Assembly (NCBI GenBank): GCA_958450325.1 | Contig: OY288248.1 | Location: forward strand, 46,080,005 to 46,144,004 | DNA from: Agrostemma githago | Taxonomy: Eukaryota > Streptophyta > Magnoliopsida > Caryophyllales > Caryophyllaceae | Length of the DNA: 64,000 nt | Direction of reading: 5' to 3' | In this document: in pieces, positions 10,876-21,300 of the stretch | Numbering within the stretch: position 1 is the first letter of the stretch | Layout: the number at the start of each line of letters is the position of its first letter | Notes under the pieces: generated by a model | What the model saw: only the letters and a program-made list of their open reading frames with translations | What the model was told of the DNA's origin: nothing | Databases searched by the model: none | Translations under genes and position numbers: made by a program

Positions 10876-11245
10876 CACTACTAGAAAATAGGGAACAACC
10901 GACCGATCTCAGCGACCGTCTTCTGTCGCTAAAAAAGACGAGCGACAGATAACAGTCGCCCTTGGTGGTCGCGTAGAAAATAGGCGGGCGATCGATGTCG
11001 GTCGCTAAGAAACACGGGCGACCTATGTCGGTCGCTAAGAAACACGGGCGACCAACATCGGTTGCTATATGATCAACTCAATGACTAATATTAGCCGCTA
11101 AAGGGGAGAGATTAGCGACTGATAGCAGTCGCCCTGTGAGTTTCCCCCAGGTCTGTTAGGAGCTTGGGCGACTTAGTTAGTGACCCTTATCAGTCGCTAA
11201 TATTTTCCTTTAGCGACCGATAATGGTCGCTACTAGGCCTGTAAT
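10876..11245. repeat. CACTA 3' subterminal repeat array
   Basis: Many copies of GCGACCGA / CGGTCGCTA in both orientations (for example 'gtcggtcgctaagaaacacgggcgacc' twice, about 30 bp apart, at 10998-11052). In En/Spm the subterminal repeats bind the TNPA protein; that role here is by analogy. Confidence 0.85.
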
Positions 11246-11509
11246 TGGCCGATTCAATTTATTTCTTTTCTAGCCAAAATCTGCACACAAAAAATCGACC
11301 GAACAATGACAATACGTTCCACACGTTCCAAACACCATGCCATATAGGCCACTTAACGCCAGCTTCACACTTCATCAATTACCAACCAAGGTTACTAAAT
11401 TTCATGAATAAACTAAATTCAGAATCATGTTACAAACTGTTTTGAATCAACATTCAGAAACTACAAGGTTTCTTAAACTACAACTACCGACAATATCTAC
11501 TCAACTAAC

Positions 11510-13100
11510 AGGGAAACTAGCCGAAGCACCACTACCACCTCCATTGAAGGGGTCTCTAGGGTACGGGGGTCGGGGAATGGGGCCGGAGTTGCAGTTCTTT
11601 TGCTGACTGCTCCTTTGGCGGGTGAGTTCTTCTAGTATTTGTCGGTTCATCTAAGCCTACTGCCTCATTTGTTCCGACTGTTGCTTCATTTATTCAGCTA
11701 GCGCTGCCCGTTCCGTCTTCCCTTCTTCAATTTCTGACCTTAACTCAGTCATGGCGGACGGTACGTACTCGGTTGAGGTTGAATGCCCCTCTCGAGCATT
11801 AGGTGAGGGTGAAGTATAGGGTGTGAGTGTTCCCCGTACCATACACCTCTCCCTTACGGTACCCTTTCACAACCTTGAACCATATCCGGTTCAGATCTCT
11901 ACCTTCACCTTTGTCGGTGGATGTGGCTTCCTGATATGAAAAAAATTGATTTGATGATTAGGTGATATTTTGTCGACAACGTCACAATGTAAAGAACAAT
12001 GTAAAGAAGCCTTATGTTAGAAACTCACCCAAATTTCTCTGTCCCTCGCCGTAACGAAACCCCTTTGACCATTATAGTCTACCTTGCTCTTCGTTTGAAC
12101 AAACAACTCTGCAACATCGGGGAGTTTTCCTGTTTTGCTCTGAATCTGTTAACATTACATGTAGATTTATTGTTAATAATTTCAATGAAAACATAAAATA
12201 CGAATCCAAAAAAATGAAAGGTTTGAAATACTTACGTCCAAAGCCCGCTGGTAGTTGGACTGCGACCCACCATAGTGCGTAGGCTCCACTTCAGCCTCAA
12301 GGTTTCTCTGCCTCTTGTTTTTTTTGCTTGGATGGATCCCTTGAGAAAACGTGGATCGGACCGGGCTTTGTTGAACTGCTCAACTCCGACACCTACAATT
12401 AAAATAAAGAGATTCATTAAGTAAAAATATAACTTTCTATTGAAGTACGGACACTAATTGAGTAATCAAACCTTGATGCACTTTCTCCGCCTTGTTGTAT
12501 TTTGCCATCTTGAACATGTTGTCCTTGAAACGTGTCGTGGCGATTGCCATGTACCGGTCACGTGCACCCACCTCTAGGCTTGGGTCCCACAAAAGTTTAA
12601 GTTGCAAGAACGTTTGTTGTTAGTAGATTATTAATCCCCAAACAATAATATGTGAGGTAAGGTAACTAATAAACCAAAAAAACAACGCACCTTAAAAGCG
12701 TTGAACCACTGCTCCTACTGCCATGCAGGCACCAGAGTCCAACGGGTGTAGTATGCAGTCATGTTGCTCTTGTAACTCTATGTTACACCTATGCTGACTG
12801 GTCGATGCCAAAACCTACACCACTTACGAAAATGTATGTAATATTCTAAACAAATTATTTAAAAAAACCTTAACCAATAATAAAGTTGATAATATGATGT
12901 CCCACCATTTGTTATCCAGACTCAAAATTATGCGCCCGTCGTCCTCCCTACGTCTGATCTTGTGAGGCCGTGGTGGAGGGTCTCGTTGTGGTTGTTGTTC
13001 AACAACCTCCTCCTACTCGTCCTGCTACTGTTCCTGTAAAGCTTGATTCCTCCTGCTCCCGCTCCCAGCCCTAAATCGACGGCCAAATGTCATCTCCACT
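11510..13100 (-). pseudogene. Transposase_24 (Ptta/En/Spm, TNPA-like) gene remnant
   Basis: Minus-strand pieces in order: ~12600-12480 reads 'KLLWDPSLEVGARDRYMAI' then 'TTRFKDNMFKMAKYNK'. ~12318-12240 reads 'KRQRNLEAEVEPTHYGGSQ', the N(R/L) ... HxGGS block of the family. ~11760-11620 is a coiled-coil-like stretch ('ELRSEIEEGKTERAALAE') with in-frame stops, followed by a Pro/Gly-rich tail. The order (W-x-P region, conserved HxGGS, coiled coil) is that of the second CACTA protein. Several exons and stops mean no continuous ORF remains. Confidence 0.65.
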
Positions 13101-13281
13101 GCCTAAAATAGAAAGTTAGGAATCAAAACAATTAACAATAATACAACCAACCAATCAAAACAATTAACAATGATTGAAATATTTAAATAATTCAAATTAA
13201 AACTATACCCATCTACTAATCATCGTCACTATCGTTGTCCTCTCCCACTTGGCTACTCGAACCACCTACATCGTCCTCCTC

Positions 13282-16200
13282 CTAATCGCCTTTCTTCTCC
13301 TTGTCATCGACCTCGAAATCATCGGTGCCTTCCACTTCGCTGTCCTCCTCCTCCTTGACCATATCCTCAATAGTCATTGCACCGTCCTTAATGTCATCAT
13401 CCTCTGAATCCTGCCCCACAACCACCTCATTATCATCCTCACTTGCAAAAAGGGTTTCATCAATTGGGGACAATCTTGCACCACTAGAAATAACCTCTTC
13501 TTGAAAGAGGTTAGTGTTAATGTGCCCCCGTGGCTTAGTTTTAAACACCGCCCACCACTGATTTTGATTTATATCGTTCTTTGTGGTTGGATAAGGAGCA
13601 AAATAAACTTGGTGCGCTTGATGTACAAGTATAAATGGATCGTACTTAAGTATCTTTAATAATCCTATATTTTCTCTCTTCTTTATAATCCTGTATAAAT
13701 GGAGTCTATATATTTTTTCCTTAATAATCCTCATACATAGCCGCAATAATCGCTTTTGGTTTTTTTGGGATAACTAGCCATTTCTACTTGGCTATTTTGA
13801 TAGAGATATAACTATAGAAATTTTGGTATTTGGATTGTACCTATTTACGTTTTTATTACCATTTGATTAAGGTTTAACAAATTGAGTTTATACTCATATA
13901 ACCTATTGTAATGGTTACTTGACAGTTACGAATTATATTATCAATATTATAAAATCAGTTATTTTATATGTTTGTCCTTTTTCTAATTAGTTACTTTTAA
14001 TATATCTTTTTAATTAAAACAATATTATTAAAAAGGAAAAAAACCTCCAAAATTGGAAAGGCGCGCTTACCAATTTAAAAAAGCAAATGAAATAAATAAA
14101 ATAAATAATAGATTTTTGAATTTATGAGTATATAGTGGGGTTTATATAAGGCTTTACCAACATTTGTAATAAATGCCACGATGACTTCTCCATATATTGA
14201 ATCTAGAGGCAAGTGATTAAATGCTGCAAGCACTTTGCATGATATTTATAAATGCCACCTAATCACAGAATAAACGCCACTAAAGATGTGATCTCTTGTA
14301 GTGCTTAGAGTATTTTCTGGTATTATTAACTTCAACTAGTTTGTACCGTTCATGTACTCTCGTACCATGCACTGAGGCGTGCTTCCATTCGCATTTGAAT
14401 ATCACAGGTTTATACCCACGATCATTTCCAGCATAGCACAACTCAAAGATGTCCTCTAATAGACCGTAGTAGTCATCCCCATCAAGAGATGAAACCGTCA
14501 CACCAAAATTGCACCCAGCCTTACTGCTACCATGGTTAAATTAAATGTATGGAAATTGTTACCATTAACCGAATACCAGTTCCAAGTTCTAACCTTCTGG
14601 AAAGGACCTAAGGCTAAACTCCTAAACAAATCATCCTGGATATTCGAAGCAATTACATGATTCTTAAGTCATTTGGGGAACTGTGCCTCGTGGTTATTCC
14701 GAACATCATCAGCATTAACATTTGGATTAGCAGCGAGAAATTCCGTTACAAACTGCTTCTCATAAGGCTCTAAAACTTCACAATTTGATAACAAGCAAAG
14801 GTGAGCATGATTCTTCTCCTTTTCATCAAACATCCTCCATCCCCCAACTGATGAAGATCCTTCATCTACCTTGCTTTGAAAATAGTCTATTATGTTGAAA
14901 AAAATTCCATCTTTAGCTTCGTATGACAAGTGGACCGGTAGATGCTCCATTGAGTTAAAGGAGTGTGAGAAGATCATATCAAGTTTACATAGTATCTGAG
15001 GAATTTGATCCTCTAAACGAGTCATGTCGTCAATTGTAACTGTCGACGAACACAAATCTCGAAAAATTGAGATATCTCTGTAATAGGATTCTAAACCCCT
15101 TGTGGCATAAGTTGCTTCAATGACAAAGGTAGTAACCGTTCCATGAAAACGTGACAGTCGTGACTCTTTAAACCTTGCAACTTCAGCTTCTTAATGTCAA
15201 CACACCAACTTAAATCGGAGGCGTACCAATCAGGGAACTTCAATTTCCCTAACCACTCTAACATGTCCCTTCTCTGAGCCTTATCACGGCTAAACAGGGC
15301 CCTCGGCATGGACCCATCTTGCTTGATCTGCAATTTTGGACGGTCACAGATTTTTTTAAATCTTTTCGGGAGCCTGTAGTGTCACATGTCTTACCGTCTA
15401 CATCCATGACGGTGTGAATCAATTGCTTAAAGAAGTTCTTCTCAATATATATGCATCACATCTAAATTATGTCGGAGTAATAAAGTACTTCAATATAGAA
15501 GGTCGAAGAAGATGCTTCTTGTAAACCAACCATTTTTTAACTTCTTTAGATCCTTGAACTCTTGATCGGTGCCATCAATAGTAGATGGGAACTCTGAAAT
15601 CACCTCCTATATCTCATCTCCCCAGAGACAAATAGGTGCCTCATCTAGCACCACCTTACCCTTTTTGAAAGCTCTCTTGTTTTTCCTGTACGGGTGGCCC
15701 TTGGGTAGAAATTGTTTATGACAGTCAAACCAACTAATTTTGCTGAAATTTCTTAGGTAGAACGCTTTGCTTTCATTCATGGAACAAGGGCATGCTTTTT
15801 GGCCCGCTGTAGACCAACCGCTCAACATACCATATGCAGGAAAAACATTTATTGCTCACAAAAGCGATGCTCTAAGCTGGAAATTTTGTTTCAAGGACAC
15901 ATCATATGTCTCCACACCTACTTCCCACAAGTGTTTCAATTCCTCTGTCACTGGTTGTAAGTAAACTTTCAAATGGTTTTTTGGATATCAAAAAATGCTT
16001 TTGCTCGTGGGTTTGGCTCTTGTGGGTTTGCTGGTCATCATCATTAGTATACATGCTCTCGTCATTAAACACATTGCACTCAACTACGTCAACTATCATT
16101 TCTCTCAACCCCCCTCATTTTGTTCAACCTCAGATTCCTCAATAGAAGACGTCTCACCATGACAAATCCAACGATAATAATTAGGATAAAACCCATTTGA

Positions 16201-16410
16201 GATAATACGTTCCTTAATCACAATAATCTCCAAGAATTTGAGGTTCTTACATTTCACACAAGGACATCTAAGTCTATCATCCGATGCGTATTCGGGTTGT
16301 TGTTTAGCAAACTCTAAAAAACTATCAATACCCTTTAAAAATTGTGTTGTGGGACATCTTCTCTTATCAAATCTTTCCTCATATATCCATTTTCGTTCAA
16401 ATCTCTTCAT
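13282..16410 (-). pseudogene. CACTA TNP2-type transposase, multiply broken
   Basis: Domains in order on the minus strand. 16410-16105: transposase-associated domain ('WIYEERF ... LRCPCVKCKNL ... ISNGFYPNYYRWICHGE'). 15828-15607: TNP2 piece starting 'MLSGWSTAGQKACP', then 'WFDCHKQFLPKGHPYR'. 15333-15091: 'GLKSHDCHVFMERLLP', the end of TNP2/start of DUF4218. 15055-14669: DUF4218 ('IPQILCKLDMIFSHSFNSM'). 14501-14280: DUF4216 ('YYGLLEDIFELCYAG ... FKCEWKHAS'). 13700-13500: the remainder of DUF4216 ('DPFILVHQAHQVYFAPYP'), followed by an Asp/Glu-rich tail to 13282. Frames change repeatedly, parts of TNP2 are missing, and an insertion separates the two halves of DUF4216. Known role: the CACTA transposase that acts on the CACTA ends. 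Confidence 0.85.
13700..14303. mobile_element. Insertion inside DUF4216, possible small CACTA-type fragment
   Basis: About 600 AT-rich bp separates 'VEVNNTRKYS' (around 14310) from 'KYDPFILVHQ' (around 13660), which are adjacent in intact DUF4216 proteins. The right edge ends in CTTGTAGTG at 14295-14303, a CACTA-type terminus. Inward from it are repeats of 'GTGGCATTTAT' on the minus strand (three near 14175, 14255 and 14275). No matching left CACTA end is visible, so this may be a truncated element. Confidence 0.4.
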
Positions 16411-16906
16411 TTTTTTATCTAAAAAAAATTAGACAACTAAATACACATTATTTTCTCTAAAGTAATTTACTAATATACACTCTCACATATTTAGTAAAAA
16501 TTCTTAATTCACCTAAACATAGCACTATTTGTACCTAATCCGCCTAATTATATCACTAAATTGGCCTAATTATATTTTCACTTTCATTTTCCTAACACAT
16601 TAAAAAAAACCAATTCATTCGATTATCCAACCATAAACCCTAACTTTATACTAACAATCTACCTATTCCAAATTGGGGGTATGTGCAATTAACATGCTAA
16701 CTATATTAAATATTCGAACAACAATAAAACTATACTAAAAAGCATCTAACTCAATAACTAATTTATTAAAATTAGTAAATACAAAAATTAAGAAATAATT
16801 TAAACTAAGTATAGACCAAAAACATACCTTAATTAAGGAAAAGAGGAGAAAAAAATAAAGGAAATAAAGAGGAGAGGAGGGCGTCAGTGTAGAGAGAAGA
16901 GGGGAG
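16411..16906. other. 5' non-coding part of the CACTA element
   Basis: AT-rich sequence with no gene seen. It is the CACTA 5' leader upstream of the transposase-associated domain and ends at GGGAG, the 5-bp target duplication of element A. Confidence 0.6.
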
Positions 16907-17123
16907 TGATGAACGCAGTTCATGTGCATATTTATTCTCGCTTTATCCTCCGTTTTTACCGATTTCACAGCCTTAAGAATACTTTAGTAGCCTTTTATCC
17001 GTAGTTTGTTATGCCGGGTATATGGTTTATGTTTTGACAGGAAACATAGCAAAAGACGAAGTTAAGAGCTACAAATGAAGAAAACAAGAAGAAAAAGGCA
17101 TAAAGGCGGACAACGAAGGCCGA

Positions 17124-17253
17124 ACCGGTCGGTTTGATCTTGTACCGAGCGGTTTGATTTCAAACCGTTCGGTTTGAATTTGTACCGAGCGGTTTGATTT
17201 CAAACCGGTCGGTTTGATTTTGTACCGCTCGGTTTGTTTGTGAACCGAGCTGT
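17124..17253 (+). promoter_or_regulatory. U3 array: 20-bp repeats each with palindrome ACCGnnCGGT
   Basis: Units begin at 17124, 17144, 17164, 17184, 17204, 17224 and 17244, exactly 20 bp apart. Each starts ACCG-nn-CGGT, with central pairs GT, AG, TT, AG, GT and CT; the last unit is ACCGAGCTGT, with one base off. The rest of the unit is TTTGATTTTGT/CAA-like. Twenty bp is about two helical turns, so the palindromes would face the same side. The position upstream of the TATA box suggests an enhancer (inference). The 3' LTR has the same array at 27843-27972. Confidence 0.9.
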
Positions 17254-17372
17254 TCGCGATGCGTTAGATGGTCTTTCCTAATTTCCGAAGAATTCTTATT
17301 TCATCCTAATTAGAATCCTACGGGATTATTTTAGACTATATTCTATTTCCTAATTAAATTGGTTGTAATAAG

Positions 17373-17380
17373 TATAAATA
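17373..17380 (+). promoter_or_regulatory. TATA box of element A's LTR
   Basis: 'agTATAAATAcccg' is the only good TATA box between the U3 array and the end of the LTR. It sits where a plant LTR promoter is expected. Confidence 0.7.
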
Positions 17381-18201
17381 CCCGTTTGAGGGCTAGGTTT
17401 AAGGACAACTTTTATTCATTCAAAAACTCTAGTTTTAGTTTTATTATTAGCATCGGAATTCTGCAAGCTTGTAGCGGTACTTTTTAGCTTTTTATTATTA
17501 CTCAATCTTTCAGTTCTTCATAATCGGTATTTTTTCCTTTTCTCTTATTTTCATATTAATCTCAATTATGCTCAATTATTTTGTCGTTTCATCCATCAGT
17601 ATGAGCAGCTAATTTATTCTTCTAGGGTTGAAGGGGATCTATGTTAATTGAATTGGGGATGTTAGTTTAATTACTTATTTGATTAATCATTCATATGTTA
17701 TTGCCTTACTACTTGTTTTGTATTATCGTTTGATTAGTTTGAGACGTTGAACTAGTTGAATGTTTAGGAACCCGAACCTAAGATCGAAAGCCTGGTAAGG
17801 GTAGACTTACAAGTAAGTGGGTAGGATAATCTGGTAAGTTGCAAGAGCCCGTCAGAATCTATCCTAAGGTTGACATAAGATCCGAGAGGCCGTATCTTTG
17901 CCCTAAATAACTTTGATTGATTGATTGAATGATTAATTAACTTTACCCAATTTAATTGCATAGTGAACCGTAAGACCCTAGATCCTTTTAGTACTGTTAG
18001 AACCTCGTTATTTTACATAATCGTATTAGTTTAGACCAAATTCATAAAAACCGGAATTTAAATAGTTTAGAATCAATTATAGATAATTTGCAATATTCAT
18101 CCATCTCTCTGTGGTTCGACCCTTACTTGCTGCTAACTATTTGTTAGTTGTTAGTTAGGTTTATTTTGATATAGGTGATACGACTTTAGCCTTATCAATT
18201 T

Positions 18202-18219
18202 TGGCGCCGTTGCCGGGGA
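18202..18219 (+). promoter_or_regulatory. Primer binding site of element A (tRNA-Asp)
   Basis: TGGCGCCGTTGCCGGGGA lies four bases after the LTR and is complementary to the 3' end of plant tRNA-Asp with CCA. This primer is usual for Athila-type elements. Confidence 0.93.
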
Positions 18220-18331
18220 GACGGTTTTGTTTTATTGCTTTTTATTTGTTTTAGGTTCTAGATTATTTTTCTTCGTCTCAGGGAATTCACAAATTCCTTG
18301 AGACGGTTTCTCACTTCTTTATTGTAGTTTC

Positions 18332-21300
18332 TTGCTTATGCCCAGGTGCTCCCGTTCAGAATTATATCCGTTTGATCCTGAACCAGAGAAGACCCTTCGT
18401 AAGCGACGAAATTTCTTTAAGGAAATCGCGGAAACCACAGATCTTTCTGTTTTGGAAGATCTACACCAGGAGTTTATCGCGGAATATCAGTCCTTTGAAG
18501 AGGACACTCCCGCTCCCGATCCCTCTTCACCTCTTCTTCTATTACCACCCCCGCTAGTCAAGATGCCTAAACTTGCTAGCCACTCCGAACCGGAACAGAC
18601 TGCTCTTCCTAAGTTGGTCAAGCGTCCAACTGCCACTAATGGCGTATTTGAGATCCGTCCCGCGTTCATTACCTTGGTCGAGAAGAACCAATTTGGAGGC
18701 GATGCTAAGGAAGATCCCGCTAAACATATGAGAATTTTTACTGACTATTGCTCCACTATTCCCCTTCCTGCAGGAGTTACTCAGGAGAAAGTCATGGAGA
18801 TGCTTTTCACGTTTTCTCTACGTGATACAGCCAGAGAATGGATCACCGATCTCGACAAGGTCTCAGCTGGAATCAACGATTGGAATTCTCTTGCATTGGC
18901 TTTCTACAAACATTATTATCCCCCTCAGAAGACGAATATGCTACGAAGTCAGATCAGTAATTTTCGTCAAACACCTCATGAGAATATTCATGAGGCATGA
19001 GAGAGATTCAAGAAGCTAGTCAAAGAATGCCCTCATCATGGATTCGAAGAATGGTTCCTTTGCAATCAGTTCTACAACGGTCTATACGACGATTGTCGTA
19101 ATACTCTTGATTCAGCCTGCAACGGGAGGTTCCAGTCTAATGTTGATGATGATAAGGCGTGGCAGACTATTGAGGATATGGCATCTCACCATGCATGATG
19201 GGGTAATCCACGCGGTAATACCCGAGGTAATGGTAACGATTCTGACTCTGCAATCGCTAATCAATTAGCGCTTTTGACTAAGCGGTTTGATTCCTATGAA
19301 GCATCTAACTCAGATAAAGGAATGCATTGAGTACATGCTATGACCCAGGAAATAGTTTGTGATGATTGTGGAGTGTCAGGACATCATGCTCATGCATGCA
19401 TGGGAACACAGGAACAAGTTAATGCTTATCAATCATTCCAACGGAATCAAAACTTGCCTTATATGAATCAACCTGGCTATAACCGTGCTCTATTATCTTA
19501 TGCAAGTCAGAATGTGTTGAATCCTACAACACCTCCACCCCGCAATCCACCATATGTGCCTCCTCACGGTCGAATGCAAGGAAATCAATCAAATCCAAGA
19601 CCTCAAGGACAGAACATAATTCAGAATAATCAATAGCAGTTTCCACCACTTCCTCCATTTGAGGCTCAAGCTCACCAACACTCCGTTGAAATAGCGGAAC
19701 TGAGAAACATGATGATGAATATGATGTCTCAATTTCAGACAAGTCATAAGATGCTCGAGAAACAAGTTACTCAGTTAGCTAATTCTCAAGCTGCACGTTA
19801 GCCAGGAACCTTGCCGCCTCAGGGAAATCCTCCTCAAGGTAATCAACCACATGGGAATGAACATATCAACGCTATTACTTTAAGGAGTGGAACAGTTTAC
19901 GATGGTCCAAAGATGCCGGAACCAGAAGACGAGGTTGTAAAGGAAACAAGAGATGAAGCTGAGAAGGAAGTAGAGGACGAAGATCATACCGGTCGGGACA
20001 AAAACGAACCGACCGGTACAGAAACGAACCGATCGGTTCAAGATCATACCGAGCGGGACAAAGACGATCCGACCGGTTCGAAATCAAACCGATCGGTTCG
20101 TCCATCAAAGCTGCCTTCTTCTACTCCAGCCCAGCACGTGAAGCTCCCATTCCCAGGTCGTCAACGCAATAGCAAGATCGATGGCCAATTCAGTAAGTTT
20201 ATGGACGTTGTGAAGAATCTCCAGGTAACCGTTCCATTTACTGAACTAATTACCCAAGTACCTGCATATGCTAAATTTATGAAAGACATACTTACTAGGA
20301 AACGTTCCTTTAATGAGGTTGAGACGATAGCTTTCACGGGGGAGTGTAGTGCACTCCTTCAAAATAAATCACCTCCAAAACTTAAGGATCCTGGTAGTTT
20401 CTCTATCCCATGCACTATAGGTACCCATATTGTCGACAATGCACTATGTGATCTTGGGGCTAGTGTTAGTGTCATGCCCTATTCCATTTGTGAGAAACTA
20501 GACATGGGGGGATTGAAGTGTACCAGTATCACACTGCAAATGGCCGATCGATCGGTCCGGAGACCTTTAGGTGTCTTAGAAGACGTTCCAGTCAAGGTAG
20601 GGAAATTCTTTTTTCCTGTCGACTTTGTTGTCTTAGATATCGCCGAAGATACACACATCCCCATTATTCTAGGTCGTCCATTCCTTCACACTGCGGGCGC
20701 AATTATTGATGTCAAAAACGGTAGTTTGACACTTGAGGTCGGGGAAGATAAAGTCACATTTAATCTAAATAAAACTTTAAAAGCCCCTATAACTGACGAG
20801 TCATGCTATTGTCTAGACACCTTTGATTCAGTCGATGACATTATTGAGTCCACTTTACTCGGATCCTTGACAAAGGATCCCTTGGAGTTACTAATGTGTG
20901 AATCGAGTTATACAGGTGATGGAGGAATTTGGAAAGCTGAGGTAGACGAGATAGAGGCACTTCTATATGCAGGAGATCTGAAGGAAGCTGAGATGGCCGA
21001 AACCGTCAACTCTGATTTGCCTTATTCTTGTTCGGTCGAGGTACAGAAACCTGAACTTAAACCGTTACCCACGAATCTCAGGTATGCTTTTCTCGATGAG
21101 GGTGAGCTAAACCCGGTTAAAGTAAGTAATTCTTTAACTGAATCTCAGTTAACTGATTTATTAACTGTATTGAGGAAACATAAGAAGGCATTAAGGTATA
21201 GTTTAAGTGACTTAAAAGGTATTTCTCCCGACGTTTGCATGCATCGCATTCATCTTGAAGACGGTCATAGACCGTCTATCCAGGGTCAGCGTCGACTGAA

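Larger units (their letters stand above)
16907..18197 (+). repeat. 5' LTR of element A (1291 bp)
   Basis: It starts TGATGAACGCAG and ends ACTTTAGCCTTATCA. U3 contains a seven-unit 20-bp palindromic array (17124-17253). A TATA box, TATAAATA, is at 17373-17380, about 120 bp past the array, so transcription should start near 17405. Confidence 0.96.
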
